A DNA stretch of 35,153 nt from Hyphomicrobiales bacterium (lineage in GTDB: Bacteria; Pseudomonadota; Alphaproteobacteria; Rhizobiales; Xanthobacteraceae). The DNA is taken from the NCBI GenBank assembly GCA_017305515.1, contig JAFKKP010000313.1, forward strand, positions 1 to 35,153, given 5' to 3'. This document shows, piece by piece, positions 17,163 through 30,115 of this stretch. Within the stretch, counting starts at the first letter, position 1; the number at the start of each line of letters is the position of its first letter. The notes beneath the pieces are model-generated. The model searched no databases. It was not told the origin of the DNA and saw only the letters and a list, made by a program, of their open reading frames with translations. Made by a program: the position numbers and the translations under genes.

Positions 17163-17327
17163 TCAGATTTTTCCGAGCAGAAGCAGAATAATCAGGATGA
17201 CGACGACAAGGCCGAGGCCGCCGCCGCCGTAATAGCCGGTGCCGTAAAACCGGCCGCCGCCGATGCCGCTGAACCCGCCCAGCAGCGCGATAATCAGAAT
17301 AATCAGAAGGATGGTCCCGAGAGACAT
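17163..17327 (-). CDS. DUF3309-like small membrane protein
   Basis: 54 residues from ATG 17327, with GGAG nine bases upstream. It has two hydrophobic helices, MSLGTILLIILIIALLGGF at the start and LGLVVVILIILLLLGKI at the end, joined by a Gly/Tyr-rich loop. This is the hallmark of the DUF3309 family of proteobacterial micro-proteins. Function is unknown. The frame is open upstream to 17438, but that part is out of keeping with the family. It sits between the TrmJ-DUF559 gene and the 70-aa membrane protein, all on the minus strand. Confidence 0.8.
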   Translation of the reverse strand: MSLGTILLIILIIALLGGFSGIGGGRFYGTGYYGGGGLGLVVVILIILLLLGKI

Positions 17328-17378
17328 GTTGAATTCTCCTGTCTGGCGGATGCGCCGCCGCTGCCGGGACAAGAGTCG

Positions 17379-17398
17379 GCCGGAACTTTTGTTCCGGC
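17379..17398. terminator. Palindromic hairpin between the TrmJ-like gene and the DUF3309 gene
   Basis: An 8-bp perfect stem gccggaac / gttccggc with loop TTTT, followed on the plus strand by a T-rich run. On the minus strand, the direction of the adjacent genes, the T-tail is missing, so termination there would be partial at best. It may instead be an operator or a processing site. Confidence 0.4.
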
Positions 17399-17421
17399 TA
17401 TTTTTCGGTAAGCCCGTGGAA

Positions 17422-18621
17422 CTAATCGCACGGTCCATCCATCGCAGCCGCGATGGAATCCAGAACGGACAAAAGTCCGCTTTCGACGTCCGCCGCCTTC
17501 ACTGCCACGACGCGGTAATCCCGCTCGGTCAGCCAGGCCGCGCGGGCGGCACGGTCCTGAATCACGATCTCGGCTTCATCCGGATTGACGAGTTCGATCG
17601 CCACGCGCGCCGGAAACGACACGAAATCCGGAATGTGCTTGCCGACCGGCGTCTGCCGCTTGAACTGCGCGGCGAACCGGCGATCCGTTTTCAACGCATT
17701 CCACAAAGTTCTCTCCGCATCGGTCGGATTCCGCCGCAGCATTTTCGCCAGGCCGCGTACCGTGCCGCTTTCGGACGGCGAGCGCGCCTGTGAGTGTTCG
17801 GCGAGCAGCGCACGCAATCGTTCAGCTCCCGAACTGTCGAGCACGCCGCCCTTCGCCGGCCCCTTGCGTCCTTCCGCAATCGCCATCACCACGCCGTGCA
17901 GCGTGTGCATGTCCTGTTTGGTCGGCTCCATGCGCGAGAAAATATTGCGCAGGTTCACCAGCATCGTGTCGCGCTTCTCCGGCGGACGCAGAAACTCCAC
18001 CTTGTCGAGTTCGGCGATCAGATTGTCGAAGAAGGTCTGCATCTGGTGCGACGAAGCGCGTTCGGATCGCTCCGGCATCTCGAACGGCAATTCGTCGGCG
18101 GTCGCGAGCTTGAACCATTCGTAGCCCATCAGCAGAACGGCCTGCGCCAGATTGAGCGAGGCAAATGCAGGATTCACCGGATAGGTGACGATGCGATTGG
18201 CGAGCGCGACCTCTTCGTTGGTCAGTCCCCAGCGTTCGCGGCCGAACAGGATGGCGGCCGTTCCTTTCGAGTCGATCTCCTGCGCGATCTGGCGCGCCGC
18301 TTCATCCGGACCGACCACTGGCTTGGCCTGATCGTGCGCCCGCGCCGTGGTCGCAAACAGCAGCGAGCAATCCGCGACGGCCGCTTCCACCGTCGAAAAC
18401 AATTCCGCCGCGTTGAGAATCTCATCCGCGCCCGCCGCCGCCCGTTGCGCCGCCATGTTCGGCCAGCCGTCGCGCGGATTGACGATGCGCAATCGTGTCA
18501 GCCCGAAATTACCCATCGCGCGCGCGCACATGCCGATGTTCTCGCCGAGCTGCGGTTCGACGAGGATCACGATGGGGCCGGCAATCGTTCTGGGCGTTTT
18601 GGTTCTGTCCGTTCCGGACAT
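17422..18621 (-). CDS. TrmJ-like SPOUT RNA methyltransferase fused to a DUF559 nuclease-like domain
   Basis: 399 residues from ATG 18621 (weak ribosome site). Residues 14-170 are a SPOUT methyltransferase with the three knot motifs: NIGMCARAMGNFG (28-40), ILFGRERWGLTNEE (124-137) and YPVNPAFASLNLAQAVLL (147-164). This is the TrmJ/TrmH group, which 2'-O-methylates tRNA position 32. A helical TrmJ-type tail reaches about residue 255. After a linker, residues 288-390 match DUF559, a Vsr/PD-(D/E)XK-like domain: NPTDAERTLWNAL, FKRQTPVGKHIPDF and a late TERDYRVVAVKAADV. PDF and the IEL glutamate remain, but the usual ELDGxxH is ELVNPDEAE, so nuclease activity is doubtful. TrmJ alone is about 250 residues; the fusion is one open frame without a frameshift sign. 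Confidence 0.85.
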   Translation of the reverse strand: MSGTDRTKTPRTIAGPIVILVEPQLGENIGMCARAMGNFGLTRLRIVNPRDGWPNMAAQRAAAGADEILNAAELFSTVEAAVADCSLLFATTARAHDQAKPVVGPDEAARQIAQEIDSKGTAAILFGRERWGLTNEEVALANRIVTYPVNPAFASLNLAQAVLLMGYEWFKLATADELPFEMPERSERASSHQMQTFFDNLIAELDKVEFLRPPEKRDTMLVNLRNIFSRMEPTKQDMHTLHGVVMAIAEGRKGPAKGGVLDSSGAERLRALLAEHSQARSPSESGTVRGLAKMLRRNPTDAERTLWNALKTDRRFAAQFKRQTPVGKHIPDFVSFPARVAIELVNPDEAEIVIQDRAARAAWLTERDYRVVAVKAADVESGLLSVLDSIAAAMDGPCD

Positions 18622-18916
18622 CGTCTGGCTTTCGGAAAACGGGGCGCGGACGCACTCATTCAACCAGTCGGCAGCTTGAATCAAGCGCCGGAAAATCCGG
18701 CCCGGCACCGCCGCTGGCCGGGTGCCCGACCTGGCCGGACGAGATTTCCTCAACAATAGGCCCGGTTTGCAGAATCCGTCCAAATCCGGTTTTCCCCGCG
18801 CCGAAAACGCGCAGGCGTGCTGCTTTTAGCTGGCTTTCGCTACACCGGTTGCGATGCTATAGCCCCGCCATCCCACCCGCTTGCCGGCAATTTCCTTCAA
18901 GAAGGCCCGATCTCTC

Positions 18917-20131
18917 ATGGCAAAAATCAAGGTCGCAAACCCGGTCGTCGAACTCGACGGCGACGAGATGACCCGCATCATCTGGCAATACATCAAGGAC
19001 AAGCTGATCCTGCCGTTCCTCGATGTGAAGCTCGAATATTACGACCTCGGCATGGAGTACCGCGACAAGACCAACGATCAGGTCACGATCGACGCGGCCA
19101 ACGCCATCAAGAAGCACGGCGTCGGCGTCAAATGCGCCACCATCACGCCGGACGAAGCCCGCGTGAAGGAATTCGGCCTCAAGGAAATGTGGAAGTCGCC
19201 GAACGGCACCATCCGCAACATTCTGGGCGGCGTGATTTTCCGCGAACCGATCATCTGCAAGAACGTGCCGCGCCTCGTCCCCGGCTGGACCAAGCCGATC
19301 ATCATCGGCCGTCATGCCTTCGGCGATCAGTACCGCGCCACCGATTTCAAATTCCCCGGCAAGGGCACGCTGACGATGAAGTTCGTCGGCGAGGACGGAA
19401 CGGTGATCGAGCGCGAAGTGTTCCGCGCGCCGACCGCGGGCGTCGCGATGGGCATGTACAATCTCGACGACTCGATCCGCGACTTCGCACGCGCGTCGAT
19501 GAACTACGGCCTCTCACGCGGCTATCCAGTCTACCTATCGACCAAGAATACCATTCTCAAAGTCTATGACGGCCGCTTCAAAGATATTTTTCAGGACATC
19601 TACGACAAGGAATTCAAGAAGGATTTCGAGGCGAAGGGTCTCACCTACGAGCATCGCCTGATCGACGACATGGTGGCGTCGGCGCTGAAATGGTCCGGCG
19701 GTTATGTCTGGGCCTGCAAAAACTACGACGGCGACGTGCAGTCCGACACCGTCGCACAAGGTTATGGTTCGCTCGGCCTGATGACATCGGTGTTGCTCAC
19801 GCCGGACGGCAAGGTCGTGGAAGCCGAAGCCGCGCACGGGACCGTCACGCGTCACTACCGCGAACATCAAAAGGGCAAGGAGACCTCGACCAACTCCATC
19901 GCGTCGATCTTCGCCTGGACGCAGGGCCTCGCGCATCGGGCCAAGCTCGACAACAACGCGGAGCTGGCGAAATTCGCCAAGACGCTGGAGAAGGTCTGCG
20001 TCGACACCGTCGAGTCCGGTTACATGACCAAGGATCTCGCGCTCTTGGTCGGAGCGGACCAACGCTGGCTTTCGACCACGGGCTTCCTCGACAAGGTCGC
20101 GGAAAATCTCACCAAGGCGATGGCTACTTGA
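18917..20131 (+). CDS. icd: NADP-dependent isocitrate dehydrogenase
   Basis: 404 residues from ATG 18917; an upstream in-frame ATG at 18881 adds 12 residues foreign to the family. This is the dimeric, eukaryote-like NADP-IDH subfamily of alphaproteobacteria, which converts isocitrate to 2-oxoglutarate in the TCA cycle. [19 protein letters not shown] carries the substrate serine and arginines, and the segment from [14 protein letters not shown] to [14 protein letters not shown] carries the metal-binding aspartates. It is divergent from the TrmJ-like gene and is followed immediately by a DUF3455 gene whose possible TTG start overlaps the icd stop. Confidence 0.97.
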   Translation: MAKIKVANPVVELDGDEMTRIIWQYIKDKLILPFLDVKLEYYDLGMEYRDKTNDQVTIDAANAIKKHGVGVKCATITPDEARVKEFGLKEMWKSPNGTIRNILGGVIFREPIICKNVPRLVPGWTKPIIIGRHAFGDQYRATDFKFPGKGTLTMKFVGEDGTVIEREVFRAPTAGVAMGMYNLDDSIRDFARASMNYGLSRGYPVYLSTKNTILKVYDGRFKDIFQDIYDKEFKKDFEAKGLTYEHRLIDDMVASALKWSGGYVWACKNYDGDVQSDTVAQGYGSLGLMTSVLLTPDGKVVEAEAAHGTVTRHYREHQKGKETSTNSIASIFAWTQGLAHRAKLDNNAELAKFAKTLEKVCVDTVESGYMTKDLALLVGADQRWLSTTGFLDKVAENLTKAMAT

Positions 20132-20154
20132 GCGGGCGGCCGCCCGAACAGAAA

Positions 20155-20583
20155 ATGCCGGACGCGATTGCGGCGTCCGGCGAAGACATTGTTCTCACGC
20201 TCCACGCCGAAGGCGCGCAGATCTACGAATGGAAAGCCGATGCGTCCGGTGCGCTCGGCTGGGTGCTGCGCGAACCGACGGCGACTCTGATTCTGGACGG
20301 CAAGACCGTCGGCCGTCACTATGCAGGACCGGACTGGGAATATCAGGACGGCAGCGCCATCGTCGGTAAAGCCATCGCGAATGCGCCTGCGACCACAGCC
20401 GACGATATTCCGTGGCTGAAGATCGACGTGATCTCCAGACGCGGCAGCGGCGTGCTGAGCAGCGTTACCGCCGTCCAACGCATCAACACCGTCGGCGGCA
20501 AGCCCGACAAATCGCAAGGCAAGCCCGGCGCGTTTCTCAACGTGGTGTATTCAGCCGACTATGTTTTCCTGAAAAAGAAATAG
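20155..20583 (+). CDS. DUF3455 family protein without signal peptide
   Basis: 142 residues from ATG 20155; an alternative TTG at 20128 overlaps the icd stop and would add nine residues. The DUF3455 pattern is clear: VLTLHAEGAQIYEW, RHYAGPDWEYQDGSAIVGK, IPWLKIDV and VQRINTVGG. Members that I recall from related bacteria are exported and carry a cysteine in the YxC segment and another late cysteine. Here neither start gives a signal peptide, the YxC position is tryptophan, and the protein has no cysteine at all. Function of the family is unknown. It probably rides on the icd transcript. Its TAG and the stop of convergent alaS lie in one palindrome, TAGCGCGCTA (20581-20590). Confidence 0.82.
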   Translation: MPDAIAASGEDIVLTLHAEGAQIYEWKADASGALGWVLREPTATLILDGKTVGRHYAGPDWEYQDGSAIVGKAIANAPATTADDIPWLKIDVISRRGSGVLSSVTAVQRINTVGGKPDKSQGKPGAFLNVVYSADYVFLKKK

Positions 20584-20587
20584 CGCG

Positions 20588-23266
<2,679 letters not shown>

Positions 23267-23484
23267 CGCCGTCCAATCGCATTAAAAACCAAGGTGCGCG
23301 AAGCGCAGCCTGTCGGGCATGTTTCTAGACGGAACGCATACATTATGTCCAGAAAGTGTGCAGCGAATCAGGGGTTTGCGCATGCTTTCGTCGTGCTTCC
23401 GACAAGAACCGTTGATACGCTTTGCCTCAGATTGACAGACCCTCGAAAGCGGTGTTCTGGTCATTATGTAGTGAAGACGTCGCG

Positions 23485-23662
23485 TCGGGAGAGACTGGCT
23501 GTCCGAGATTGAAGGATTGGCCGGCGCCGAAGGAGCAACCGCCCCGGAAACTCTCAGGCAAACGGACCGCGCGGCGAACTGAAATCTGGAAAGAGATGCG
23601 GCCGGCCAACGGCGCGGCATCCGCCGACGGGATAATACTCTCAGGCACAGCGACAGCTGGGG
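23485..23662 (+). ncRNA. Tandem glycine riboswitch upstream of gcvTHP
   Basis: Two consecutive gcvT-type aptamers are recognisable. The first (about 23487-23572) has GGGAGAGACTGG, then CGCCGAAGGAGCAACCGCCC and AACTCTCAGGCAAACGGACC. The second (about 23582-23662) has CTGGAAAGAGA, then GCCGACGGGATAATACTCTC and AGGCACAGCGACAG. These are the conserved core segments of the class, which binds glycine and usually turns on the glycine cleavage genes. A short hairpin cggga/tcccg at 23676-23689, between aptamer 2 and the gcvT start at 23710, may belong to the expression platform. A TTGACA at 23432-23437 lies upstream, but no well-spaced -10 box could be assigned. Confidence 0.93.
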
Positions 23663-23709
23663 CTTTTGAAGGGTTCGGGAACAGTCCCGGTCTCGTCAGT
23701 AGCCTCGAC

Positions 23710-24858
23710 ATGCTTGCGTCAGCCGACACTAACTCATTGAAGCGCGTCCCACTGCACGACCTCCATGTCGCGCGTGGCGGCAAGATCGTGCCGTTCGCAG
23801 GCTACGAGATGCCGGTGCAATACGCCGCCGGCGTGCTCAAGGAACATCTGCACACACGCGCATCCGCCGGGCTGTTCGATGTCTCGCATATGGGACAGAT
23901 TCTGCTGCGTCCCAAGTCCGGCAAGGTCGAGGATGCAGCACTCGCGCTCGAACGCCTCGTGCCGCAGGACATCGTTGCGGTGAAGCCGGGCCGCCAGCGT
24001 TACGCGCAATTCATCAACGACAAGGGCGGAATTCTCGACGATCTGATGGTGGCGAATTTCGGCGATCATCTGTTTCTGGTCGTCAACGCCGCGTGCAAGG
24101 GCGCGGACGAAGCGCATCTGCGCAAACATCTGTCGGATGTTTGTGAGATCGCGCCGTTGCCGGACCGCGCATTGATCGCGTTGCAGGGACCGAAAGCGGT
24201 GGACGTGCTCGGCAAGTTCGCGCCGACGCTGCCCGCAATGAACTTCATGGATGCCGGGCCGCATGACGTACTCGGCATCGGCTGTTTCGTTTCACGCTCC
24301 GGCTATACCGGCGAGGACGGTTTCGAGATTTCCGTTCCTGCGAAGGATGCGGAAAAGCTGGCGACGGCGTTGCTCGACGATCTGGCCGTGCTGCCGATCG
24401 GATTAGGCGCGCGCGACAGTCTGCGGCTCGAAGCCGGGCTTTGTCTCTACGGTCACGACATCGACGAAACGACAACGCCGGTCGAAGCCGCGCTCGAATG
24501 GAGCGTGCAGAAGAGCAGGCGCACCGGCGGGGCGCGTGCCGGAGGATTTCCCGGCGCAGACATCGTCCTCAAGCAATTCGAGTCTGGTACATCGCGCCGC
24601 AGAGTCGGATTGAAAGCCGAAGGCCGCGCCCCGGTGCGCGAGGGTGCCGCGCTCTACGCGGATCAAACATCGCAAGACAAAATCGGCGTCGTGACATCGG
24701 GCGGTTTCGGGCCGTCGATCAACGCGCCGGTCGCGATGGGCTATGTGCCGACTTCGCTCTCAAAAGACGGATCGCAGGTGTTCGCCGACGTGCGCGGACA
24801 GCGCCTGCCGATGCGCGTCTCGCCGATGCCATTCGTTCCCAATTCCTACAAACGCTGA
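23710..24858 (+). CDS. gcvT: Glycine cleavage system T protein (aminomethyltransferase)
   Basis: 382 residues from ATG 23710, 47 bases after the riboswitch; the frame runs open through the riboswitch, but that part is RNA structure, not protein. GcvT transfers the methylene group from aminomethylated GcvH to tetrahydrofolate and releases ammonia. Typical features are [25 protein letters not shown] near the N-terminus in separate parts, [10 protein letters not shown], and [13 protein letters not shown] with the glycine-rich loop. No strong Shine-Dalgarno precedes the start, which would fit riboswitch control of translation. gcvH begins eight bases after the stop. Confidence 0.96.
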   Translation: MLASADTNSLKRVPLHDLHVARGGKIVPFAGYEMPVQYAAGVLKEHLHTRASAGLFDVSHMGQILLRPKSGKVEDAALALERLVPQDIVAVKPGRQRYAQFINDKGGILDDLMVANFGDHLFLVVNAACKGADEAHLRKHLSDVCEIAPLPDRALIALQGPKAVDVLGKFAPTLPAMNFMDAGPHDVLGIGCFVSRSGYTGEDGFEISVPAKDAEKLATALLDDLAVLPIGLGARDSLRLEAGLCLYGHDIDETTTPVEAALEWSVQKSRRTGGARAGGFPGADIVLKQFESGTSRRRVGLKAEGRAPVREGAALYADQTSQDKIGVVTSGGFGPSINAPVAMGYVPTSLSKDGSQVFADVRGQRLPMRVSPMPFVPNSYKR

Positions 24859-24866
24859 GGATGCCC

Positions 24867-25232
24867 ATGACCACGCTTTTCACCACCGACCACGAATGGC
24901 TCAAGATCGACGGCGATGTCGCGACCGTGGGCGTGACGGATTACGCGCAGTCGCAACTCGGCGACGTGGTGTTCGTCGATCTGCCGAAGGCCGGACGCAG
25001 CTTGAAGAAAGGCGAAGCCGCCGCCGTGGTCGAGAGCGTCAAGGCTGCCTCCGATGTGTACGCGCCGATCACCGGCGAAGTGGTCGCGGTGAACGACGCG
25101 CTGGCTGCCGAGCCTGCGCTGGTGAATTCGGATGCCAGCGGCAAGGCCTGGTTCTTCAAGGTGAAGGTTGCCGACAAGAAAGAACTCGACGGGCTGATGG
25201 ATGAAGCCGCCTACAAGGCGCATACGGCTTAG
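24867..25232 (+). CDS. gcvH: Glycine cleavage system H protein (lipoyl carrier)
   Basis: 121 residues from ATG 24867. GAGG at 24857-24860 overlaps the gcvT stop and is spaced six bases from this ATG, so it is preferred over the ATG at 24861. The lipoylated lysine is K59 in [14 protein letters not shown]. GcvH shuttles the aminomethyl group between GcvP, GcvT and the lipoamide dehydrogenase (L protein), which is not encoded here. gcvP starts 11 bases downstream. Confidence 0.97.
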   Translation: MTTLFTTDHEWLKIDGDVATVGVTDYAQSQLGDVVFVDLPKAGRSLKKGEAAAVVESVKAASDVYAPITGEVVAVNDALAAEPALVNSDASGKAWFFKVKVADKKELDGLMDEAAYKAHTA

Positions 25233-25243
25233 AGGATTTTGTC

Positions 25244-28111
25244 ATGAGCGCAAAGAACGCCGAGCCCGCAACCGATTTCGCCCGCCGCCATATCGGACCC
25301 TCGCCGCGCGACATCGAGGCGATGCTGAAGACGGTCAGCGTGCCGAGCCTCGACGCATTGATGGATGAGACACTGCCGCCGTCGATCCGGCAGAAGGCGC
25401 CGTTGAAACTCAACGGCGATGTCGTGCTGCCAATGAGCGAGACGCAGGCGCTCGATCACATGCGCACATTGGCCTTGCAGAACAGGGTCTTCACGTCGCT
25501 GATCGGTCAGGGCTATTCAGGCACGATTCTGCCCGCCGTCATCCAGCGCAACATTCTGGAGAATCCCGCGTGGTACACGGCGTATACGCCCTATCAGCCG
25601 GAGATCAGCCAGGGCCGGCTCGAGGCGCTGTTCAATTTCCAGACCATGATCTGCGATCTCACCGGACTCGATGTCGCCAACGCCTCGCTGCTCGACGAAG
25701 GCACTGCGGCGGCGGAAGCGATGGCGCTGGCGGAGCGCGCCTCTAACATCGAGACAAAAACATTTTTCGTCGATCGCGAGGTTCATCCGCAGACGCTCGC
25801 CGTACTGCGCACGCGCGCCGAGCCGCTCGGCTGGAATATCGTCGTTGGCGACCCGGCAATTGAACTCAACAAGCACGAGGTATTCGGCGCGCTGTTTCAA
25901 TATCCCGGCACGCACGGCGCGATCCGCGATCCGCGCGCGGCGATTGCAACACTCAAAGCCAAGGGCGGGATCGCGATTGTTGCCGCCGACATACTGGCGC
26001 TGACGCTGATCGCTTCGCCCGGCGAACTCGGCGCGGACATTGCTGTCGGCTCGACGCAAAGATTCGGCGTGCCGATGGGATATGGCGGGCCGCACGCAGC
26101 CTACATGGCGGTGAAGGATGCGCTGAAGCGGTCCCTGCCCGGCCGCATCGTCGGACTGTCGGTGGATTCTCGCGGGCAACCTGCCTATCGCCTCGCGCTT
26201 CAGACTCGCGAGCAGCACATCCGCCGCGAGAAGGCGACCTCGAACATCTGCACCGCGCAGGTGCTGCTCGCGGTGATCGCGTCGATGTATGCGGTCTATC
26301 ACGGCCCCGAAGGGCTGACGCATATCGCGCGAACGGTGCATCGCCGCGCCGCTGTGATGGCGGCGGGATTGCGAAAACTCGGCTTCGCGCCGCTGCATGA
26401 AGCGTTTTTCGATACCGTAAGCGTGAGCGCGAAGGGCGCCGGAAAAATCATCGCGCGCGCCGGCGACGAGAAAATCAATCTGCGTATCGACGGCGAAACG
26501 ATCTCCATCGCCATGGATGAAACGACAACGCCTGAAACGGTCGAAGCCGTGTGGCGCGCGTTCGGGGGCAAATTGTCCTATGCCGAGATCGAGAAGGACG
26601 CGCGCGACGCGCTGCCGTCCGATCTCAAGCGCGGCGGCAAATTCCTGACCCATCCGGTGTTTCACGCGCACCGCTCCGAGACCGAGATGCTGCGCTACAT
26701 GCGCAAGCTGTCGGATCGCGATCTCGCGCTCGACCGCGCGATGATCCCGCTCGGCTCCTGCACCATGAAGCTGAATGCGACGACCGAGATGATTCCGGTG
26801 ACGTGGCCGGAATTCGGATCGCTGCATCCGTTCGCGCCGCACGATCAGGCTGCGGGCTACGCCGCGATGTTCACGCGGCTTGAAAGATGGCTCGCGGATA
26901 TTACCGGCTACGACGCGGTGTCGTTGCAACCGAATTCCGGCGCGCAGGGCGAATATGCCGGGCTGCTCGCGATCCGCGCCTATCACATCTCTCGTAATGA
27001 GCCGCATCGCAAAGTGTGTCTCATTCCCTCCTCCGCGCACGGCACCAACCCGGCGTCGGCCGCTATGGCCGGCATGGATGTCGTCGTGGTCGCGTGCGAC
27101 GCGCACGGCAATGTCGATGTCGACGATCTGCGCAAGAAGGCGGAAGCGCATTCGGCGAATCTCGCCGCGATCATGATTACCTATCCATCCACGCATGGCG
27201 TGTTCGAGGAGCACATTCGCGACATCTGTGACATCGTGCACAAGCATGGCGGACAGGTCTATCTCGACGGCGCCAATCTCAACGCGCAGGTCGGGCTCGC
27301 GCGGCCGGGCGACTACGGCGCGGATGTCAGTCATTTGAATCTGCACAAAACATTCTGCATCCCGCATGGCGGCGGCGGACCCGGAATGGGCCCGATCGGC
27401 TTGAAGAAACATCTCGCGCCGTTTCTGCCGGGGCATATCGGGAATGACGGCAAGGGTGCGGTCGGCGCGGTGAGTGCCGCGCCTTACGGATCGGCGTCAA
27501 TCCTCGTCATCTCTTATATTTATCTGCTGATGATGGGCGGCGAAGGGCTGACGCGCGCGACGGAAGCTGCGATCCTCAATGCCAATTACATCGCGAAGAA
27601 ACTCGATCCGCATTTTCCGGTGCTTTACAAAAATGCGAAAGGCCGCGTCGCGCATGAATGCATCGTCGATCCGCGCACGCTGAAAAATTCGAGCGGCGTG
27701 ACGGTGGACGATATTGCCAAGCGGCTGATCGATTACGGCTTCCATGCGCCGACCATGAGCTTCCCGGTGCCAGGCACGCTGATGATCGAGCCGACCGAAT
27801 CCGAATCGAAGGCGGAGCTGGATCGTTTCTGCGAGGCGATGATCGCGATCCGCAGGGAAATCGCCGAGGTCGAGAGCGGGCGCTGGGGCATCGAGAACTC
27901 GCCGCTGCGCCATGCGCCGCATACCGTCCACGACATCGCCGACGACGCGTGGGCCCGCGCCTATAGCCGCGCGGAAGGCTGTTTCCCGGCAGGCGTCTCG
28001 CGCACCGACAAATACTGGAGCCCGGTCGGCCGCGTCGACAATGTGTTCGGCGACCGGCATCTGGTGTGTTCGTGCCCGCCGGTGTCGGACTACGCCCAGG
28101 CGGCGGAGTAA
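25244..28111 (+). CDS. gcvP: Glycine dehydrogenase (decarboxylating), P protein
   Basis: 955 residues in a single chain, the alpha2-type P protein that carries both the N- and C-terminal halves. It decarboxylates glycine with PLP and loads the aminomethyl group on GcvH. The PLP lysine is K702 in [18 protein letters not shown], and the C-terminal half carries [10 protein letters not shown] and [14 protein letters not shown]. Together with gcvT and gcvH it forms a compact operon (gaps of 8 and 11 bases) controlled by the tandem glycine riboswitch. Past the stop the first notable feature is a palindromic repeat at 28129-28215. The 639-codon frame on the other strand is a composition shadow. Confidence 0.97.
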   Translation: MSAKNAEPATDFARRHIGPSPRDIEAMLKTVSVPSLDALMDETLPPSIRQKAPLKLNGDVVLPMSETQALDHMRTLALQNRVFTSLIGQGYSGTILPAVIQRNILENPAWYTAYTPYQPEISQGRLEALFNFQTMICDLTGLDVANASLLDEGTAAAEAMALAERASNIETKTFFVDREVHPQTLAVLRTRAEPLGWNIVVGDPAIELNKHEVFGALFQYPGTHGAIRDPRAAIATLKAKGGIAIVAADILALTLIASPGELGADIAVGSTQRFGVPMGYGGPHAAYMAVKDALKRSLPGRIVGLSVDSRGQPAYRLALQTREQHIRREKATSNICTAQVLLAVIASMYAVYHGPEGLTHIARTVHRRAAVMAAGLRKLGFAPLHEAFFDTVSVSAKGAGKIIARAGDEKINLRIDGETISIAMDETTTPETVEAVWRAFGGKLSYAEIEKDARDALPSDLKRGGKFLTHPVFHAHRSETEMLRYMRKLSDRDLALDRAMIPLGSCTMKLNATTEMIPVTWPEFGSLHPFAPHDQAAGYAAMFTRLERWLADITGYDAVSLQPNSGAQGEYAGLLAIRAYHISRNEPHRKVCLIPSSAHGTNPASAAMAGMDVVVVACDAHGNVDVDDLRKKAEAHSANLAAIMITYPSTHGVFEEHIRDICDIVHKHGGQVYLDGANLNAQVGLARPGDYGADVSHLNLHKTFCIPHGGGGPGMGPIGLKKHLAPFLPGHIGNDGKGAVGAVSAAPYGSASILVISYIYLLMMGGEGLTRATEAAILNANYIAKKLDPHFPVLYKNAKGRVAHECIVDPRTLKNSSGVTVDDIAKRLIDYGFHAPTMSFPVPGTLMIEPTESESKAELDRFCEAMIAIRREIAEVESGRWGIENSPLRHAPHTVHDIADDAWARAYSRAEGCFPAGVSRTDKYWSPVGRVDNVFGDRHLVCSCPPVSDYAQAAE

Positions 28112-28128
28112 TTTCCGTCATTATTTTT

Positions 28129-28215
28129 GTCATCACCGGGCTTGTCCCGGTGATCTCGATTATCCGAGAACGGTGCCCTGCCTATCGGGATGGCCGGGAC
28201 AAGCCCGGCCATGAC
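28129..28215. repeat. Double-hairpin inverted repeat between gcvP and recA
   Basis: Two perfect hairpins face each other: caccggg/cccggtg with loop CTTGT (28134-28152), and tggccggg/cccggcca with loop ACAAG (28191-28211). The loops are complementary too, so the two ends (gtcatcaccggg and cccggccatgac) form an imperfect terminal inverted repeat of about 85 bases. I recognise this from memory as a frequent intergenic repeat in Bradyrhizobium-type genomes. Its place after gcvP and beyond the recA terminator suits a shared transcription end. Confidence 0.85.
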
Positions 28216-28246
28216 AATGGAAACGAAAATTATCCAAAAACAAACA

Positions 28247-28284
28247 GGCGCTGGGGATGTCGGCAACTCAACATCCTCAGCGCC
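28247..28284 (-). terminator. recA intrinsic terminator
   Basis: A 14-bp stem with one mismatch (ggcgctggggatgt / acatcctcagcgcc) and a 10-base loop. Read on the minus strand it is followed by a T-rich tract (28235-28246). It lies 59 bases after the recA stop. Confidence 0.85.
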
Positions 28285-28342
28285 CATTCGCTTATCGAGA
28301 CCCGGTACGCTACGCAGGTCTCTCAAATTTATTCCCGGAAAC

Positions 28343-29431
<1,089 letters not shown>

Positions 29432-29545
29432 AGTCGTTGCTCCTTATGACGGGGATTCGCCACCCGGACAAACGGCCTGCATTTCAGGCCATTTTCCAAG
29501 GACGGACCGGAATTAAGGGAATCTCCCTGAATGCCGATGGGAACC

Positions 29546-29574
29546 AATGTACTCTATTTGTTCTCCGTTCGCAA
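29546..29574 (-). promoter_or_regulatory. recA sigma-70-type promoter
   Basis: On the minus strand, TTGCGA (29574-29569) and TACATT (29551-29546) are separated by exactly 17 bases. The -35 element lies inside the LexA box. The predicted transcript would start near 29539, leaving a leader of about 105 bases before the recA ATG. Confidence 0.6.
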
Positions 29575-29581
29575 TATGTTC
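29567..29581. promoter_or_regulatory. LexA (SOS) box of recA
   Basis: GTTC-N7-GTTC with spacer gcaatat (GAAC-N7-GAAC on the recA strand), a perfect match to the direct-repeat LexA site of alphaproteobacteria. A third GTTC half-site lies at 29560-29563, three bases before the box. The site overlaps the proposed -35 element of recA, as expected for repression. Confidence 0.85.
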
Positions 29582-29645
29582 TTTTTGGCGGATATCGCGC
29601 CGCTCCCGCCTTTAAGACCCCATCGCCCATTGAACATCGCGGCCG

Positions 29646-29900
29646 CTAAAAATCCCATTTTTCGGACAGGACCGCTGGCACCTGCGGCGTCGGCTTGTCC
29701 GGATTTCTGACGCCACGCAGCGCAAGCTCGCGGTCGAGCCGCTTCTGCTTGGATTTCGCGACCGCTCTGTTGAATGCGGACCAAATCTTGCGGACGGCGG
29801 TCGTGAAGCCGTCGCGATAGCCGACGATGCAGACTTCCTGTCGGGTGAGCAAATAAGCGCGGTGCGCGTGCGACCGCCCAAAGTAAAACGTGTGACGCAT
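29646..29900 (-). CDS. Small basic protein of unknown function
   Basis: 84 residues from ATG 29900, preceded by a strong AAGGAGAA site. The sequence is basic and soluble, with a helical centre (TTAVRKIWSAFNRAVAKSKQ) and a proline-rich end. No signal peptide, membrane helix or family is recognised. It lies upstream of the recA promoter on the same strand, with 64 bases between its stop and the LexA box, and could read into recA since no clear terminator is seen between them. The ribosome site is the main support. Confidence 0.65.
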   Translation of the reverse strand: MRHTFYFGRSHAHRAYLLTRQEVCIVGYRDGFTTAVRKIWSAFNRAVAKSKQKRLDRELALRGVRNPDKPTPQVPAVLSEKWDF

Positions 29901-30115
29901 GCCGATTCTCCTTCAGAGACCGGTATGTGCCCCCGTGCATAAGTAATCAGGACGGAAGAAGCCGCGTTTTAATAAGGGAACCGTAAAGAGCGGCGGCCCA
30001 TGCGGTCCTCGTCGCTTTCCCCTCCGGACAGAAAATGCGCGACGCCTCCTCCATCGGCGGCCTCTTTCTTGCATCGCCTTGCGGCAACGAAACTCGACTC
30101 CGAAAGCCGCCCCAC

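Noticed and set aside
17379-17398. An EcfG promoter for the DUF3309 gene (GGAAC on the minus strand)
   Set aside because: No CGTT is found 16 or 17 bases downstream. The GGAAC is explained by the hairpin.
25517-27436. A 639-codon open frame opposite gcvP
   Set aside because: Same reasons: antisense to a clear enzyme gene, Arg/His-rich, no start signal.
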